Below, in pieces: positions 9,955 to 19,118 of a stretch of DNA of 64,000 bases; within the stretch, counting starts at the first letter, position 1; each line of letters opens with the position of its first letter. The DNA is from Bacteroidales bacterium. Lineage in GTDB: Bacteria > Bacteroidota > Bacteroidia > Bacteroidales > P3. The notes beneath the pieces were generated by a model. The model did no database searches and was not told where the DNA came from. It saw nothing but the letters and a program-made list of their open reading frames with translations. The position numbers and the translations under genes are program-made. The DNA is taken from contig JAFVCE010000020.1 of NCBI GenBank assembly GCA_017479385.1, forward strand, positions 1 to 64,000. Direction: 5' to 3'.

Positions 9955-10509
9955 ATGAACATCATAAACACAGACATAGAGGGCCTTATAATAATAGAGC
10001 CGAAAATTTTTGGCGACAGCCGCGGCTACTTCTTCGAAAGCTACAACGCCAACGACTTTGCTGCCTCAACCGGAAGAGCGATAACCTTTGTGCAAGACAA
10101 CGAGTCGAAATCGACCTACGGTGTTGTGCGCGGACTACACTTCCAAACGCCGCCCTACGCACAGAGCAAGTTGGTGCGCGTTGTATCTGGTATGGTACTC
10201 GATGTAGCCGTCGACTTGCGCCGCTCGTCGCCCACCTACGGCCGCTACGCGGCCGTAGTGCTCTCGGCCGACAGCCACCGACAACTCTTCTTACCCAAAG
10301 GCCTTGCACATGGATTCGCTGTACTAAGCCAAGAAGCTGTGTTTCAGTATAAATGCGACGAATTCTACCATCCCGAGGCCGAAGGTGCCATTGCTTGGGA
10401 CGACCCCACCCTGGCCATAGACTGGCAACTGCCGAAAGCCGACGTCAAACTGTCTGAAAAAGACAAAAATCACCCCCTACTCAAAAACTTCATAACACCC
10501 TTTGAATGA
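9955..10509 (+). CDS. rfbC: dTDP-4-dehydrorhamnose 3,5-epimerase
   Basis: RfbC epimerises dTDP-4-keto-6-deoxyglucose at C3 and C5. The 184-residue cupin-fold protein shows GDSRGYFFESYN, GVVRGLHFQ (catalytic His region), DLRRSSPTYG and LFLPKGLAHGFAVLS. Its ATG directly abuts the rfbA stop codon, indicating translational coupling. Its stop overlaps the start of rfbD by 4 nt. Confidence 0.97.
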   Translation: MNIINTDIEGLIIIEPKIFGDSRGYFFESYNANDFAASTGRAITFVQDNESKSTYGVVRGLHFQTPPYAQSKLVRVVSGMVLDVAVDLRRSSPTYGRYAAVVLSADSHRQLFLPKGLAHGFAVLSQEAVFQYKCDEFYHPEAEGAIAWDDPTLAIDWQLPKADVKLSEKDKNHPLLKNFITPFE

Positions 10510-11375
10510 ACCTTTTGGTAACAGGAGCAAACGGACAGTTGGGCACCCACTTGCGAATGGTATGCAACAAAACGACAATAAACTGTGTCTTTACAGATGT
10601 CGACGAACTTGACATTACCGACAGCGCGGCAGTAGACCGCCTCGTGCGACAAGCGGACATTGACATCATTGTGAATTGCGCAGCCTACACCAACGTAGAC
10701 CGAGCCGAGTCCGAACCCCAATTGGCCGACCGCCTCAACCACATCGGCGCTGCCAACTTGGCCCACGCCGCTCTCGATAACGGCGCAACCCTCGTCCATA
10801 TATCGACCGACTACGTATTTGGTGGAAACCAGGGCAACACCCCTCGCACCGAACTCGAGCCAACCAACCCAACCGGCGTATATGGCCAGACCAAACTGCT
10901 CGGCGAACAAGCCGTGATAGCTTCGGGCTGCAAAAACATAATAATCCGCACTGCTTGGCTCTACAGCGAGTTTGGCAAAAACTTTATGCGGACCATGCTC
11001 GACCTTTCTGCTCACAAAGACAGGCTAAAAGTAGTGTTCGACCAAGTGGGCACCCCCACCTACGCCGGCGACTTGGCAGCCGCCATTCTCACCATTATCA
11101 ACACCCCCGACCTCGACAACCACCTTGGCCTTTACCACTACAGCAACGAAGGCGTGTGCAGTTGGTACGACTTCGCTCACTTCATAGCCCAACAGGCTGG
11201 CCACACACATTGCCAAATCGAGCCCTGCCACAGCAACGAATTTCCGAGCAACGTGGTGCGCCCAAGCTACTCGGTACTCGACAAAAGCAAAATAAAACAA
11301 GCTTTCGCACTACACATACCTCACTGGACCCAAAGTGCCCAACTATGCCTCAAAAACCTGACAACGACCCAATGA
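10506..11375 (+). CDS. rfbD: dTDP-4-dehydrorhamnose reductase
   Basis: RfbD reduces dTDP-4-keto-L-rhamnose to dTDP-L-rhamnose using NAD(P)H. The 289-residue short-chain dehydrogenase has the Rossmann motif VTGANGQLGTHL at the N terminus, HISTDYVFGG, and the catalytic YGQTK motif. Overlaps with rfbC and wbpB (4 nt each) place it in the same operon. Confidence 0.96.
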   Translation: MNLLVTGANGQLGTHLRMVCNKTTINCVFTDVDELDITDSAAVDRLVRQADIDIIVNCAAYTNVDRAESEPQLADRLNHIGAANLAHAALDNGATLVHISTDYVFGGNQGNTPRTELEPTNPTGVYGQTKLLGEQAVIASGCKNIIIRTAWLYSEFGKNFMRTMLDLSAHKDRLKVVFDQVGTPTYAGDLAAAILTIINTPDLDNHLGLYHYSNEGVCSWYDFAHFIAQQAGHTHCQIEPCHSNEFPSNVVRPSYSVLDKSKIKQAFALHIPHWTQSAQLCLKNLTTTQ

Positions 11376-12337
11376 AACAATTCGCACTCATAGGCGTGGG
11401 GGGATACGTCGCCCAACGCCACTTGAAAGCTATACACGACACTGGCAACAACCTGCTGAGCGCCTACGACCGCAACGACAGCGTGGGCATTATCGACTCC
11501 TACTTCCCCGATGCCGCCTTCTTCACCGAGCAAGAACTCTTCGACCGACACAACACACGCCTACACGACCGCGGCACCGACATCGACTACGTTTCAGTTT
11601 GCACCCCCAACTACCTGCACGACGCACACACGCGCTACGGCCTACGCCTCGGCGCCGACGTTATTTGCGAAAAGCCCATGGTGCTAAGCCCCTGGAACAT
11701 AGATGCGCTCGAGAGCGTAGAGAACGCCACCGGCCACCGCGCCTACACCATACTCCAACTTCGACTCCACCCCTCGGTCCAGGCTTTGCGCCAACAGGTG
11801 CAGCAAGGCCCAGCCGACAAAGTCTACAACATAGACCTTACCTACATCACCCCACGCGGCAAATGGTACTACGCCTCTTGGAAAGGCGACGAGCGCAAAA
11901 GTGGCGGCATACCCACCAACATCGGCATACACTTCTACGATATGCTGATATGGATATTCGGCGCCGTGAAGAGCAACACCGTACACATCCTCACCCACGA
12001 CCGCGCGGCCGGATACATCGAACTCGAGAAAGCGCGCGTGCGCTACTTCCTAAGCATAAATGCCACTCATATGCCGACCGAAGCTCGCGAAGCCGGATTG
12101 AGAAGCTACCGCACCATACTCGTCGACGGGCAGGAATTTTCGTTTAGCGACGGCTTTACCGAACTGCACACCCGCAGCTACGAAGAAATCTTGGCCGGAC
12201 GAGGATTCCACATGACCGAGACCCGCCCCAGCATCGAACTCGTACACAACATACGCCACAGCACCCCTGTTGGCCTTTGCGGCGACTACCACCCAATGGC
12301 CAAATACCCACTAACCCCACACCCGTTCCAATGGTAA
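11372..12337 (+). CDS. wbpB: Gfo/Idh/MocA oxidoreductase, WbpB-like UDP-GlcNAcA 3-dehydrogenase
   Basis: By family and context this enzyme oxidises C3 of UDP-N-acetylglucosaminuronic acid using NAD+. The 321-residue protein from [21 protein letters not shown] has an N-terminal Rossmann fold, the catalytic [10 protein letters not shown] segment of the Gfo/Idh family, and [20 protein letters not shown] in the C-terminal domain, all matching the WbpB/WlbA group. I chose the start at 11372 because it gives an ATGA overlap with rfbD and begins at the nucleotide-binding strand. Longer in-frame extensions upstream run antifunctionally through rfbD. wbpD, wbpE and wbpA follow, completing the pathway. 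Confidence 0.92.
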   Translation: MKQFALIGVGGYVAQRHLKAIHDTGNNLLSAYDRNDSVGIIDSYFPDAAFFTEQELFDRHNTRLHDRGTDIDYVSVCTPNYLHDAHTRYGLRLGADVICEKPMVLSPWNIDALESVENATGHRAYTILQLRLHPSVQALRQQVQQGPADKVYNIDLTYITPRGKWYYASWKGDERKSGGIPTNIGIHFYDMLIWIFGAVKSNTVHILTHDRAAGYIELEKARVRYFLSINATHMPTEAREAGLRSYRTILVDGQEFSFSDGFTELHTRSYEEILAGRGFHMTETRPSIELVHNIRHSTPVGLCGDYHPMAKYPLTPHPFQW

Positions 12338-12912
12338 ACGACACGTTCATACACGAGAGCTCCTACGTCGACGACGGCGCAACCATTGGCAGAGGCACCA
12401 AGGTGTGGCACTTCTGCCACGTACAGAGCGGCGCCACTATTGGCAGCAACTGCTCGCTCGGACAGAACGTCAACGTGGGCCCCAACGTCAAAATCGGCAA
12501 TGGGGTGAGGATACAGAACAACGTCTCCATCTACGACGGCGTGGAACTTGAAGACAACGTCTTTTGCGGGCCCTCGTGCGTGTTCACCAACGTCGCCACC
12601 CCGCGTGCCCATTTTCCAGCCAATGGGCACTACACCCACACCCTCATCTGCCAAGGAGCCTCGATAGGAGCCAACGCTACCATCGTCTGCGGTCACACCG
12701 TGGGTCGCTCGGCCCTCGTGGCAGCCGGAGCTGTGGTCACCCACGACGTGGCAGACTTTGCCCTCGTGGCTGGCATACCGGCACGACAAATTGGCTGGGT
12801 GTGCGAGTGTGGCACGAAACTTGATAGCACACTCAAGTGCAGCTGCGGCCGCACCTATAGATATAAAAACAGCGCCTACCCTGCGGCCGGACTGACCAAA
12901 AACGAACAATAA
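12331..12912 (+). CDS. wbpD: WbpD-like N-acetyltransferase (left-handed beta-helix)
   Basis: This enzyme is expected to acetylate the 3-amino group of UDP-2-acetamido-3-amino-2,3-dideoxy-glucuronic acid with acetyl-CoA. The 193-residue protein consists of hexapeptide repeats ([54 protein letters not shown]). A C-terminal tail carries four cysteines (CECGTKL...LKCSCG) resembling a small zinc ribbon, which is common in bacteroidal versions. The start at 12331 overlaps the wbpB stop. An in-frame ATG at 12277 lies inside wbpB and adds residues foreign to the family. Confidence 0.92.
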   Translation: MVNDTFIHESSYVDDGATIGRGTKVWHFCHVQSGATIGSNCSLGQNVNVGPNVKIGNGVRIQNNVSIYDGVELEDNVFCGPSCVFTNVATPRAHFPANGHYTHTLICQGASIGANATIVCGHTVGRSALVAAGAVVTHDVADFALVAGIPARQIGWVCECGTKLDSTLKCSCGRTYRYKNSAYPAAGLTKNEQ

Positions 12913-12918
12913 CCGCCC

Positions 12919-14046
12919 ATGCAATTCCGCGACCTGACACGCCAATACCAAGCCCTGCGCCCCGCCATCGACGAGGCCGTGGCCTCATGTATGGCCTCGG
13001 GCGCATTCATCCAGGGCGACCCCGTTGTCAAGCTCGAACAGCAACTGGCTCAATATGTTGGCACCGACCACTGCGTCAGTTGTGCCAACGGCACCGACGC
13101 CCTGCTGCTGGCCCTCAAGGTATGGCATATCGGGCCGGGCGACGCTGTGTTCGTGCCCGACTTCACCTTTTTCGCTTCGGCCGAAGTGGTGGCAGCACAA
13201 GGCGCAACACCAATTTTTGTCGAGGTCGACCCTCGCACTTTCAACCTCGACCCAGCGGCCCTCGAACGACGCATTGCCACCGTCAAAGAGCAGGGGCAGT
13301 TGCGTCCGCGCGCCATCATAGCAGTCGACCTCTTTGGCCAACCAGCCGACTTCGGCAGAATTGGCGCCATCGCCGAGCGCGAGCAACTACTTGTGCTCGA
13401 AGACGGTGCCCAGGGCTTTGGCGGAGCCATCGGTCAACGCCGAGCCTGCTCGTTCGGGCACATCGCCACAACCTCGTTCTTCCCTGCCAAACCACTGGGC
13501 TGCTACGGCGACGGCGGGGCCCTCTTCACCAACAACGCCGAGTGGGCCGCACACGCCCGCTCGCTCGCACAGCACGGCCGCGGACTTTCAAAATACGAAC
13601 ACAACGCCATAGGTCTCAACTCGCGCCTCGACACACTACAGGCAGCAATACTCAGCGTAAAACTCAAAGCATTCCAAAACAGCGAGTTGCAAGCCGTGAA
13701 CCACTTCGCCTCGCTCTACACCAACCTGCTCGACGGCGCGGTGCTCACCCCCTACCTGCCGCAAGGCTTCAGCTCCTCGTGGGCGCAATACACCGTGCTC
13801 TTTGCCAGCACCGCTCAACGCGACGCCGCCAAGCTACGTATGGCACAAGCTGGCATACCCACCATGATATATTACCCCTCCCCCATGCACCTCCAACCAG
13901 TGTTCGCTCACCTACCGGTTGACGAGGGGTTAACATCGGGTTGGGGTCGTATTAAGGTCTGCCTTTCGCTACCCATCCACCCCTACCTGACCGACGACGA
14001 GGTGGCCCACGTATGCTCCACCCTCAAACAAGCCATCAATGATTAA
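12919..14046 (+). CDS. wbpE: DegT/DnrJ/EryC1 aminotransferase, WbpE-like
   Basis: This PLP enzyme would transaminate the 3-keto sugar made by WbpB. The 375-residue protein has the family signatures GTDHCVSCANGTDALLLAL, VDLFGQPADF, EDGAQGFGG and TTSFFPAKPLGCYGDGGA, where the Lys of PAKPLG is the Schiff-base residue. Near the C terminus, at residues 336-347, the reading frame passes through a copy of the dispersed repeat (13924-13959), encoding EGLTSGWGRIKV just before the conserved SLPIHPYL. The homologous enzyme in Porphyromonas (PorR) is needed for anchoring T9SS cargo. It overlaps wbpA by 8 nt. Confidence 0.94.
   Translation: MQFRDLTRQYQALRPAIDEAVASCMASGAFIQGDPVVKLEQQLAQYVGTDHCVSCANGTDALLLALKVWHIGPGDAVFVPDFTFFASAEVVAAQGATPIFVEVDPRTFNLDPAALERRIATVKEQGQLRPRAIIAVDLFGQPADFGRIGAIAEREQLLVLEDGAQGFGGAIGQRRACSFGHIATTSFFPAKPLGCYGDGGALFTNNAEWAAHARSLAQHGRGLSKYEHNAIGLNSRLDTLQAAILSVKLKAFQNSELQAVNHFASLYTNLLDGAVLTPYLPQGFSSSWAQYTVLFASTAQRDAAKLRMAQAGIPTMIYYPSPMHLQPVFAHLPVDEGLTSGWGRIKVCLSLPIHPYLTDDEVAHVCSTLKQAIND
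13924..13959 (-). repeat. Dispersed repeat, copy I (inside wbpE)
   Basis: The plus strand reads GAGGGGTTAACATCGGG, TTGGGGTCGTATTAAGGTC. This is the G-rich strand of the repeat, in frame within wbpE. It translates as TSGWGRIKV, closely similar to the TSGQGRIEV encoded by copy K in the LRR protein. Confidence 0.7.
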
Positions 14047-15316
14047 CGACAGCGACATAAAAATATCCGTCATCGGCCTCGGCTACGTGGGGCTGCCAAT
14101 GGCAGTCCTCTTCGCCTCGCGCTACCAAGTGTTGGGGTTCGACCTCAACCCTGCACGAGTCGAAGAACTCGGCCGAGGCGTCGACAGCACCCTCGAGGTC
14201 GGTCCAGACCGCCTTGCCAACGCCATTGGCCACGGCCTCAGATTCACCACCGACAAGGCTCAACTCAAAAACTGCAATGTCTTTATAGTAGCCGTGCCAA
14301 CGCCCGTCGACGTCAACAATCGTCCCGACCTCACACCGCTGCTCGAAGCCTCATCCACCGTGGGCCAAGCCCTCGGCCACGGCAAGGTGGTGATATACGA
14401 ATCCACAGTCTACCCAGGCGTAACCGAGGAGGAATGTGTCCCCATGCTTGAGCGCACCTCGGGCCTGCGCTTCAACGACGACTTCTTTGTTGGGTACTCG
14501 CCAGAACGCATCAACCCCGGCGACCGCGAACACACCGTGGAGCGCATTGTCAAAGTCACCTCCGGCTCTACACCAGAGACGGCCGATTTCGTAGACCGCC
14601 TCTACCGCTCCGTGCTGCAGTGTGGCACCCACCGAGCCCCCTCCATACGAGTGGCCGAAGCCTCCAAGATTGTGGAAAACACCCAGCGCGACGTCAACAT
14701 TGCCTTCTTCAACGAGCTTGCCAAAGTGTTCAACGCCATGGGCATAGATACCCACGACGTTATCGAAGCCGCCTCCACCAAGTGGAACTTCATCAAACTC
14801 AGCCCCGGCCTTGTTGGCGGGCATTGCATTGGCGTAGACCCATACTACTTGATACAGAAAGCCCAAGTCTACGGTGTGTTGCCACGCATCATGTCCGACT
14901 CGCGCCGCCTCAACGACGGTATGGGCTACTACGTTGCCACACAAGTCATCCGCCACATGTGCCTCAAAGGCGTGAGGGTTAAGGATGCCCGCATACTCAT
15001 ACTGGGTTTCACCTTCAAAGAGAACTGCCCCGACATACGCAACACCAAAGTCCTCGACATAATCACCACCCTCGGCGAATACACCTCAAACCTGACTGTG
15101 GTCGACCCCTGGGCCGACCCAGCCAAAACAAAACGCGAATATGGCATAAATATTGTGCCGCAAGTCGAAACAAATATGCAGTTCGACGCAGCCATCCTCG
15201 CAGTGGCACACAGCGCCTTCGCCAACCTGCCACTGCGCCAAATGGTGCCCGAACCTGGCGTAATCTACGACGTGAAGGGATTTTTACCAAGACACATAAC
15301 AGATTCAAGATTATGA
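14039..15316 (+). CDS. wbpA: UDP-N-acetyl-D-glucosamine/mannosamine dehydrogenase, WbpA-like
   Basis: This enzyme oxidises C6 of a UDP-N-acetylhexosamine to the uronic acid in two NAD+-dependent steps. The 425-residue protein has the N-terminal Rossmann motif ISVIGLGYVGLPMAVLFA, the signature YSPERINPGDREHT, and the catalytic-cysteine motif GLVGGHCIGVDPYYL (Cys263). It ends with the C-terminal NAD/UDP-binding domain (LGFTFKENCPDIRNTKV). The NPGD and GHCIGVDPYYL motifs favour the UDP-HexNAc branch over UDP-glucose dehydrogenase. Together with wbpB, wbpE and wbpD it would make UDP-2,3-diacetamido-2,3-dideoxy-D-glucuronic acid. It overlaps the next gene by 4 nt. Confidence 0.94.
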   Translation: MINDSDIKISVIGLGYVGLPMAVLFASRYQVLGFDLNPARVEELGRGVDSTLEVGPDRLANAIGHGLRFTTDKAQLKNCNVFIVAVPTPVDVNNRPDLTPLLEASSTVGQALGHGKVVIYESTVYPGVTEEECVPMLERTSGLRFNDDFFVGYSPERINPGDREHTVERIVKVTSGSTPETADFVDRLYRSVLQCGTHRAPSIRVAEASKIVENTQRDVNIAFFNELAKVFNAMGIDTHDVIEAASTKWNFIKLSPGLVGGHCIGVDPYYLIQKAQVYGVLPRIMSDSRRLNDGMGYYVATQVIRHMCLKGVRVKDARILILGFTFKENCPDIRNTKVLDIITTLGEYTSNLTVVDPWADPAKTKREYGINIVPQVETNMQFDAAILAVAHSAFANLPLRQMVPEPGVIYDVKGFLPRHITDSRL

Positions 15317-17259
15317 AACAGCATTCTACAACTTTCTACAATCGATTAATATACAACCTCGTTAAGCGCTACCGCCACTCTACCATTCCGCGCTGGTCTG
15401 TGCTGCTTATGGATATGGTGCTCTTCCTGATAGCGTTCGTCATCATGGAAGCCTTTACCCAACACGGCTTCACCGAGGTGAGCCTCAAGCGCGCCAGCGT
15501 CGAACTAATAACCAGCATGGTCATCACCCTGCTCTTCTTCCTCAGCGTTGGCACCCATCGCAGCATGGTGCGCCACTTAGGCATCAAAGATGTGTCCAAC
15601 ATACTCATCGCCACCGCTGGCCCACTGGCGCTTTTCTGGATAGCCAACCTCATCAACAACAACATCAATCCCCACATCGTCCAAAGCCGTTTCCTGCTCT
15701 CATACCGCGAGTCGTTCATGCTCTACTCTATGCTGGCTGTCCTTATGATAATAATGCGCTTAGCAATGCAGAAAATCTATAACGACTACTTCCGCAAACG
15801 CAGGCCCGAGCTCAACGTGGTTATCTATGGTGCTGGTGCGGCAGGCATAATCACCGTCAACGCCCTCAAACAAGACCTACACTACGAATACAAGATTGTG
15901 GCCTTTATCGACGACGACCTCTCCAAGGTGAACCAAGAACTCGACGGCGTGCCGGTTATGCGCGCGCGCGCCGTGCTCAACCCCAAGTTCATCGAGCAAC
16001 GCAACGTCAAACAGCTCATCATAGCCATCCCCACCGTGCGCCAAATCCACAAACAGGCCATCTCGAACAAAGCCCTCGAGTTAGGTCTGATGGTGAAATC
16101 GGTGCCCCACATCCGCCACTGGATAAATGGCTCGTTCAGCGCCAACCAGATTGAGAACATCAAAATCGAAGACCTCCTCGAACGCGAAAGCATCAAACTC
16201 GACAACGTCAACCTCGTACGCGAGATTGCGGGCAAGACCATACTCGTCACCGGAGCCGCTGGCTCGATTGGCAGCGAGATATGCCGCCAACTCTTCCAAT
16301 ACCAGCCAGAGCGGGTCATAATGCTCGACCAAGCCGAAAGCCCCATGTACGACCTGCAGTTCGAGCTGCGCAACACCAAACCCTACAGCAACTCGGTAGA
16401 CCGCATGGAGTTCGTCATAGCCAACGTCAAAGACCAGCAGCGCATGGAGGAGGTGTTCAGCCACTTCCACCCACAACTGGTCTACCACGCGGCGGCCTAC
16501 AAGCATGTGCCATTCATGGAAGAGAACCCCTACGAGGCAGTATACGTCAACGTGTTTGGCACCCGCAACATTGCCGACCTCGCTATAAAATACGGCGCCG
16601 AAAAGTTCGTCATGGTATCTACCGACAAGGCCGTCAACCCAACCAACGTGATGGGTGCCACCAAGCGTATGGCCGAAATCTACATCCAGAGCCGCTCTAC
16701 CGAGCGCACCCACTTCGTCACCACACGCTTCGGCAATGTGCTGGGCTCGAACGGTTCGGTCATACCACTATTCAAGAAGCAGTTGGCCGCAGGTGGCCCG
16801 CTCACCGTTACCCACCGCGACATTATTCGCTACTTCATGACCATACCCGAAGCCTGCAACCTCGTGCTCGAAGCGGGTGCCATGGGCCAGGGAGGCGACA
16901 TCTTTGTGTTCGACATGGGCAAACCCGTCAAAATCTACGATATGGCGCGCAAGATGATTCAGCTCTCGGGCCAAACCAACATCGAAATCAAGGAGATAGG
17001 TCTTCGCCCAGGCGAGAAGCTCTACGAGGAGCTACTGGCCAACAAGGAGGCCACCATCCCCACCTACCACCCCAAGATTATGCGTGCCCAAGTGCGCACC
17101 TACTCCCTCGACGAGATAGACCGCGAATATGCCGACCTCTGGACCAAACTCGAAACCCTCGACCCTATGTCTATCGTGGCCAAGATGAAGGAGATTGTGC
17201 CCGAATTCATCTCGAACAACTCGGTCTACTGCCAACTCGACCACACCGACGCCCAATAG
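15313..17259 (+). CDS. Membrane nucleoside-diphosphate-sugar dehydratase/epimerase (WbpM/CapD-like)
   Basis: Proteins of this family convert UDP-GlcNAc to a 4-keto-6-deoxy intermediate used for rare amino sugars. The 648-residue product has about four N-terminal membrane helices (residues 25-150) and a CoA-binding-like Rossmann domain (VVIYGAGAAGIITVNAL). The catalytic SDR domain starts at ILVTGAAGSIGSEICRQL and contains STDKAVNPTNVMGATKRMAE, where MxxxK replaces the usual YxxxK as in WbpM. It is the last gene of the polysaccharide operon. No glycosyltransferase, flippase or polymerase gene accompanies it here, so chain assembly must be encoded elsewhere. Confidence 0.93.
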   Translation: MKQHSTTFYNRLIYNLVKRYRHSTIPRWSVLLMDMVLFLIAFVIMEAFTQHGFTEVSLKRASVELITSMVITLLFFLSVGTHRSMVRHLGIKDVSNILIATAGPLALFWIANLINNNINPHIVQSRFLLSYRESFMLYSMLAVLMIIMRLAMQKIYNDYFRKRRPELNVVIYGAGAAGIITVNALKQDLHYEYKIVAFIDDDLSKVNQELDGVPVMRARAVLNPKFIEQRNVKQLIIAIPTVRQIHKQAISNKALELGLMVKSVPHIRHWINGSFSANQIENIKIEDLLERESIKLDNVNLVREIAGKTILVTGAAGSIGSEICRQLFQYQPERVIMLDQAESPMYDLQFELRNTKPYSNSVDRMEFVIANVKDQQRMEEVFSHFHPQLVYHAAAYKHVPFMEENPYEAVYVNVFGTRNIADLAIKYGAEKFVMVSTDKAVNPTNVMGATKRMAEIYIQSRSTERTHFVTTRFGNVLGSNGSVIPLFKKQLAAGGPLTVTHRDIIRYFMTIPEACNLVLEAGAMGQGGDIFVFDMGKPVKIYDMARKMIQLSGQTNIEIKEIGLRPGEKLYEELLANKEATIPTYHPKIMRAQVRTYSLDEIDREYADLWTKLETLDPMSIVAKMKEIVPEFISNNSVYCQLDHTDAQ

Positions 17260-17397
17260 CCGCCACCCCCATTTGAGGCCTGAAAACGAGCGCCGTACCA
17301 CATAGGTAACCCCGCCGCAAGAGGACCCAACTATGGCGCCGAGTCAACTTTTTGTTAAAAAAGTTGAACAAACGGCGCGCATTCGGATTTTTTTTCG

Positions 17398-17405
17398 TAA
17401 TTTTG
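17398..17405 (+). promoter_or_regulatory. -7 box upstream of the C69 dipeptidase gene
   Basis: TAATTTTG matches TAnnTTTG and lies about 80 nt before the gene. A CAACTTTTT/AAAAAAGTTG hairpin (17345-17366) sits just upstream and may end transcription of the polysaccharide operon. No clear TTTG is found at the right spacing. Confidence 0.45.
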
Positions 17406-17486
17406 CACACGCGAAAAAAATATATCAGAACTCCGAACCAGACCACACGTCCCAAACCACACAAAAAACCAATAATCGCAACAAAA

Positions 17487-19076
17487 ATGAAAAGAACAGT
17501 CCTTCTACTAATAGCCCTACTCCCCCTACTGGCCGTGGCACAGCCGCTGCCCGACGACTACGAAGCCCAGTCGTGCACCTCAATCATGGTGGGCAAACGC
17601 GCCTCGACCGACGGCAGCGTCATTACCTCGCACACCTGCGACGGCCGCTACCGCACCTGGATGACCATAGAACCCGCCGCCGACCACAAGAAGGGCGACT
17701 ACCACCTGGTGCGCAAAGGCACTATGCACACCGTTTCGCCCACCGACACCACCGGCGTGCGGCTGGCCGGCAAGATTGCGCAAGCCGAGCACACCTACGC
17801 CTACCTCAACACCGCCTACCCCTGCCTCAACGAGCGCCAACTCGCCATTGGCGAAACCACCTTCGGCGGCCCCGACACACTGCGCAACCCCAACGCCATG
17901 TTCCAAATCGAGGAACTCGAGCGCGTGGCCCTGCAACGCTGCACCACCGCCCGCGCCGCCATTCAGCTCATTGCCAAACTGGTGGCCAAACATGGCTACT
18001 CTGACGGCGGCGAATGTATTACCATTGCCGACAAGAAAGAGGTGTGGCAGATGGAAATTATTGGCGAAGGCCCCGACCGCATTGGCGGCGTGTGGGTGGC
18101 ACAACGCGTGCCCGACGACCACGTGGCCGTGAGCGCCAACATACCGCGCATTGGCCGCCTGCAACGCTCCAACCCCGACTACTTTATGTGCTCCGACAAC
18201 GTCGAGGAAGTGGCCAAACGCTACGGCCTCTGGGACGGCGAGAGCGAGTTCGTCTTCTGGCGTGCCTACAACGCCTCTTACGCCAACGGCAAAAACTTCC
18301 GCGAACGCGAGTTCCACATACTCAGCACCCTCGCCCCCTCGCAAGGCTTCAGTATGGATATGGACGAGCTGCCCTTCTCGGTCAAACCCGACTCGCCTGT
18401 CGACGTAACCGACGTCATGCGCCTGCTCCGCTCCACCTACGAAGAGACCGACATGGATATGTGCCGCAACCTCAAAATCGTCGTCAACCGCAAACGCGAC
18501 GACGGCACCACCTACCCCGACACCGTGGTCAGCCCCGTGGCCAACCCCTGGCTCACCGGCACCATGCAGCAAACACTCAACCTCATTGCCCCCGGCACAG
18601 TCGACTTTCGTCGCACCGTCAGCGTGGCATGGTGCAGCTACAGCTTTGTGGCCCAACTGCGCGACTGGCTGCCCGACGCCGTGGGCGGAGTGTGCTGGGT
18701 GGCGGTAGACAACCCCGGCCAAAGCCCACGCATACCCATCTTCTGCGGCACAACCGAACTGCCCGAAGCCTTTGCCCGCTGTGGCCAAAAACAATACGAC
18801 CCCACCGCCCTACTATGGCAATACCGCCGCGCCAACAAACTCGCCACCGTGCAATGGCAACGCACAAAAAAACAGCACCTCAACGCCGTGCTCCACCACG
18901 AGGGCAAAGCCTTTAGTGGGCTCAACAACCTTGAACAAAACGTCGCGGCCGCCAAAAACGCCAAAGCCGCCAGCCGACTGCTCAACGACTACACCCGCCA
19001 AATCTACGACGGCACCGTAGCCGCATGGCTCGGCCTCGAAGCCGACTACTGGCAAATGTTCGGCATGGGATTCTAA
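17487..19076 (+). CDS. Secreted dipeptidase, peptidase family C69
   Basis: C69 dipeptidases are N-terminal-nucleophile hydrolases that release dipeptides or amino acids. The 529-residue protein begins with a Sec signal peptide (MKRTVLLLIALLPLLAVAQ). The conserved maturation site is QSCTSIMVGKRASTDGSVI, with nucleophile Cys30, followed by TSHTCDGRYRTWM. In this group removal of the leader exposes the catalytic Cys. The start at 17487 was chosen because it begins the signal peptide and lies after the promoter box; the upstream extension (from 17352) overlaps that box. An FMN-binding protein gene follows after 42 nt. Asaccharolytic Bacteroidales carry many such peptidases. Confidence 0.93.
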   Translation: MKRTVLLLIALLPLLAVAQPLPDDYEAQSCTSIMVGKRASTDGSVITSHTCDGRYRTWMTIEPAADHKKGDYHLVRKGTMHTVSPTDTTGVRLAGKIAQAEHTYAYLNTAYPCLNERQLAIGETTFGGPDTLRNPNAMFQIEELERVALQRCTTARAAIQLIAKLVAKHGYSDGGECITIADKKEVWQMEIIGEGPDRIGGVWVAQRVPDDHVAVSANIPRIGRLQRSNPDYFMCSDNVEEVAKRYGLWDGESEFVFWRAYNASYANGKNFREREFHILSTLAPSQGFSMDMDELPFSVKPDSPVDVTDVMRLLRSTYEETDMDMCRNLKIVVNRKRDDGTTYPDTVVSPVANPWLTGTMQQTLNLIAPGTVDFRRTVSVAWCSYSFVAQLRDWLPDAVGGVCWVAVDNPGQSPRIPIFCGTTELPEAFARCGQKQYDPTALLWQYRRANKLATVQWQRTKKQHLNAVLHHEGKAFSGLNNLEQNVAAAKNAKAASRLLNDYTRQIYDGTVAAWLGLEADYWQMFGMGF

Positions 19077-19118
19077 CCAACTATAAATCAATACTAAACA
19101 ACAAACACAATAACACCC

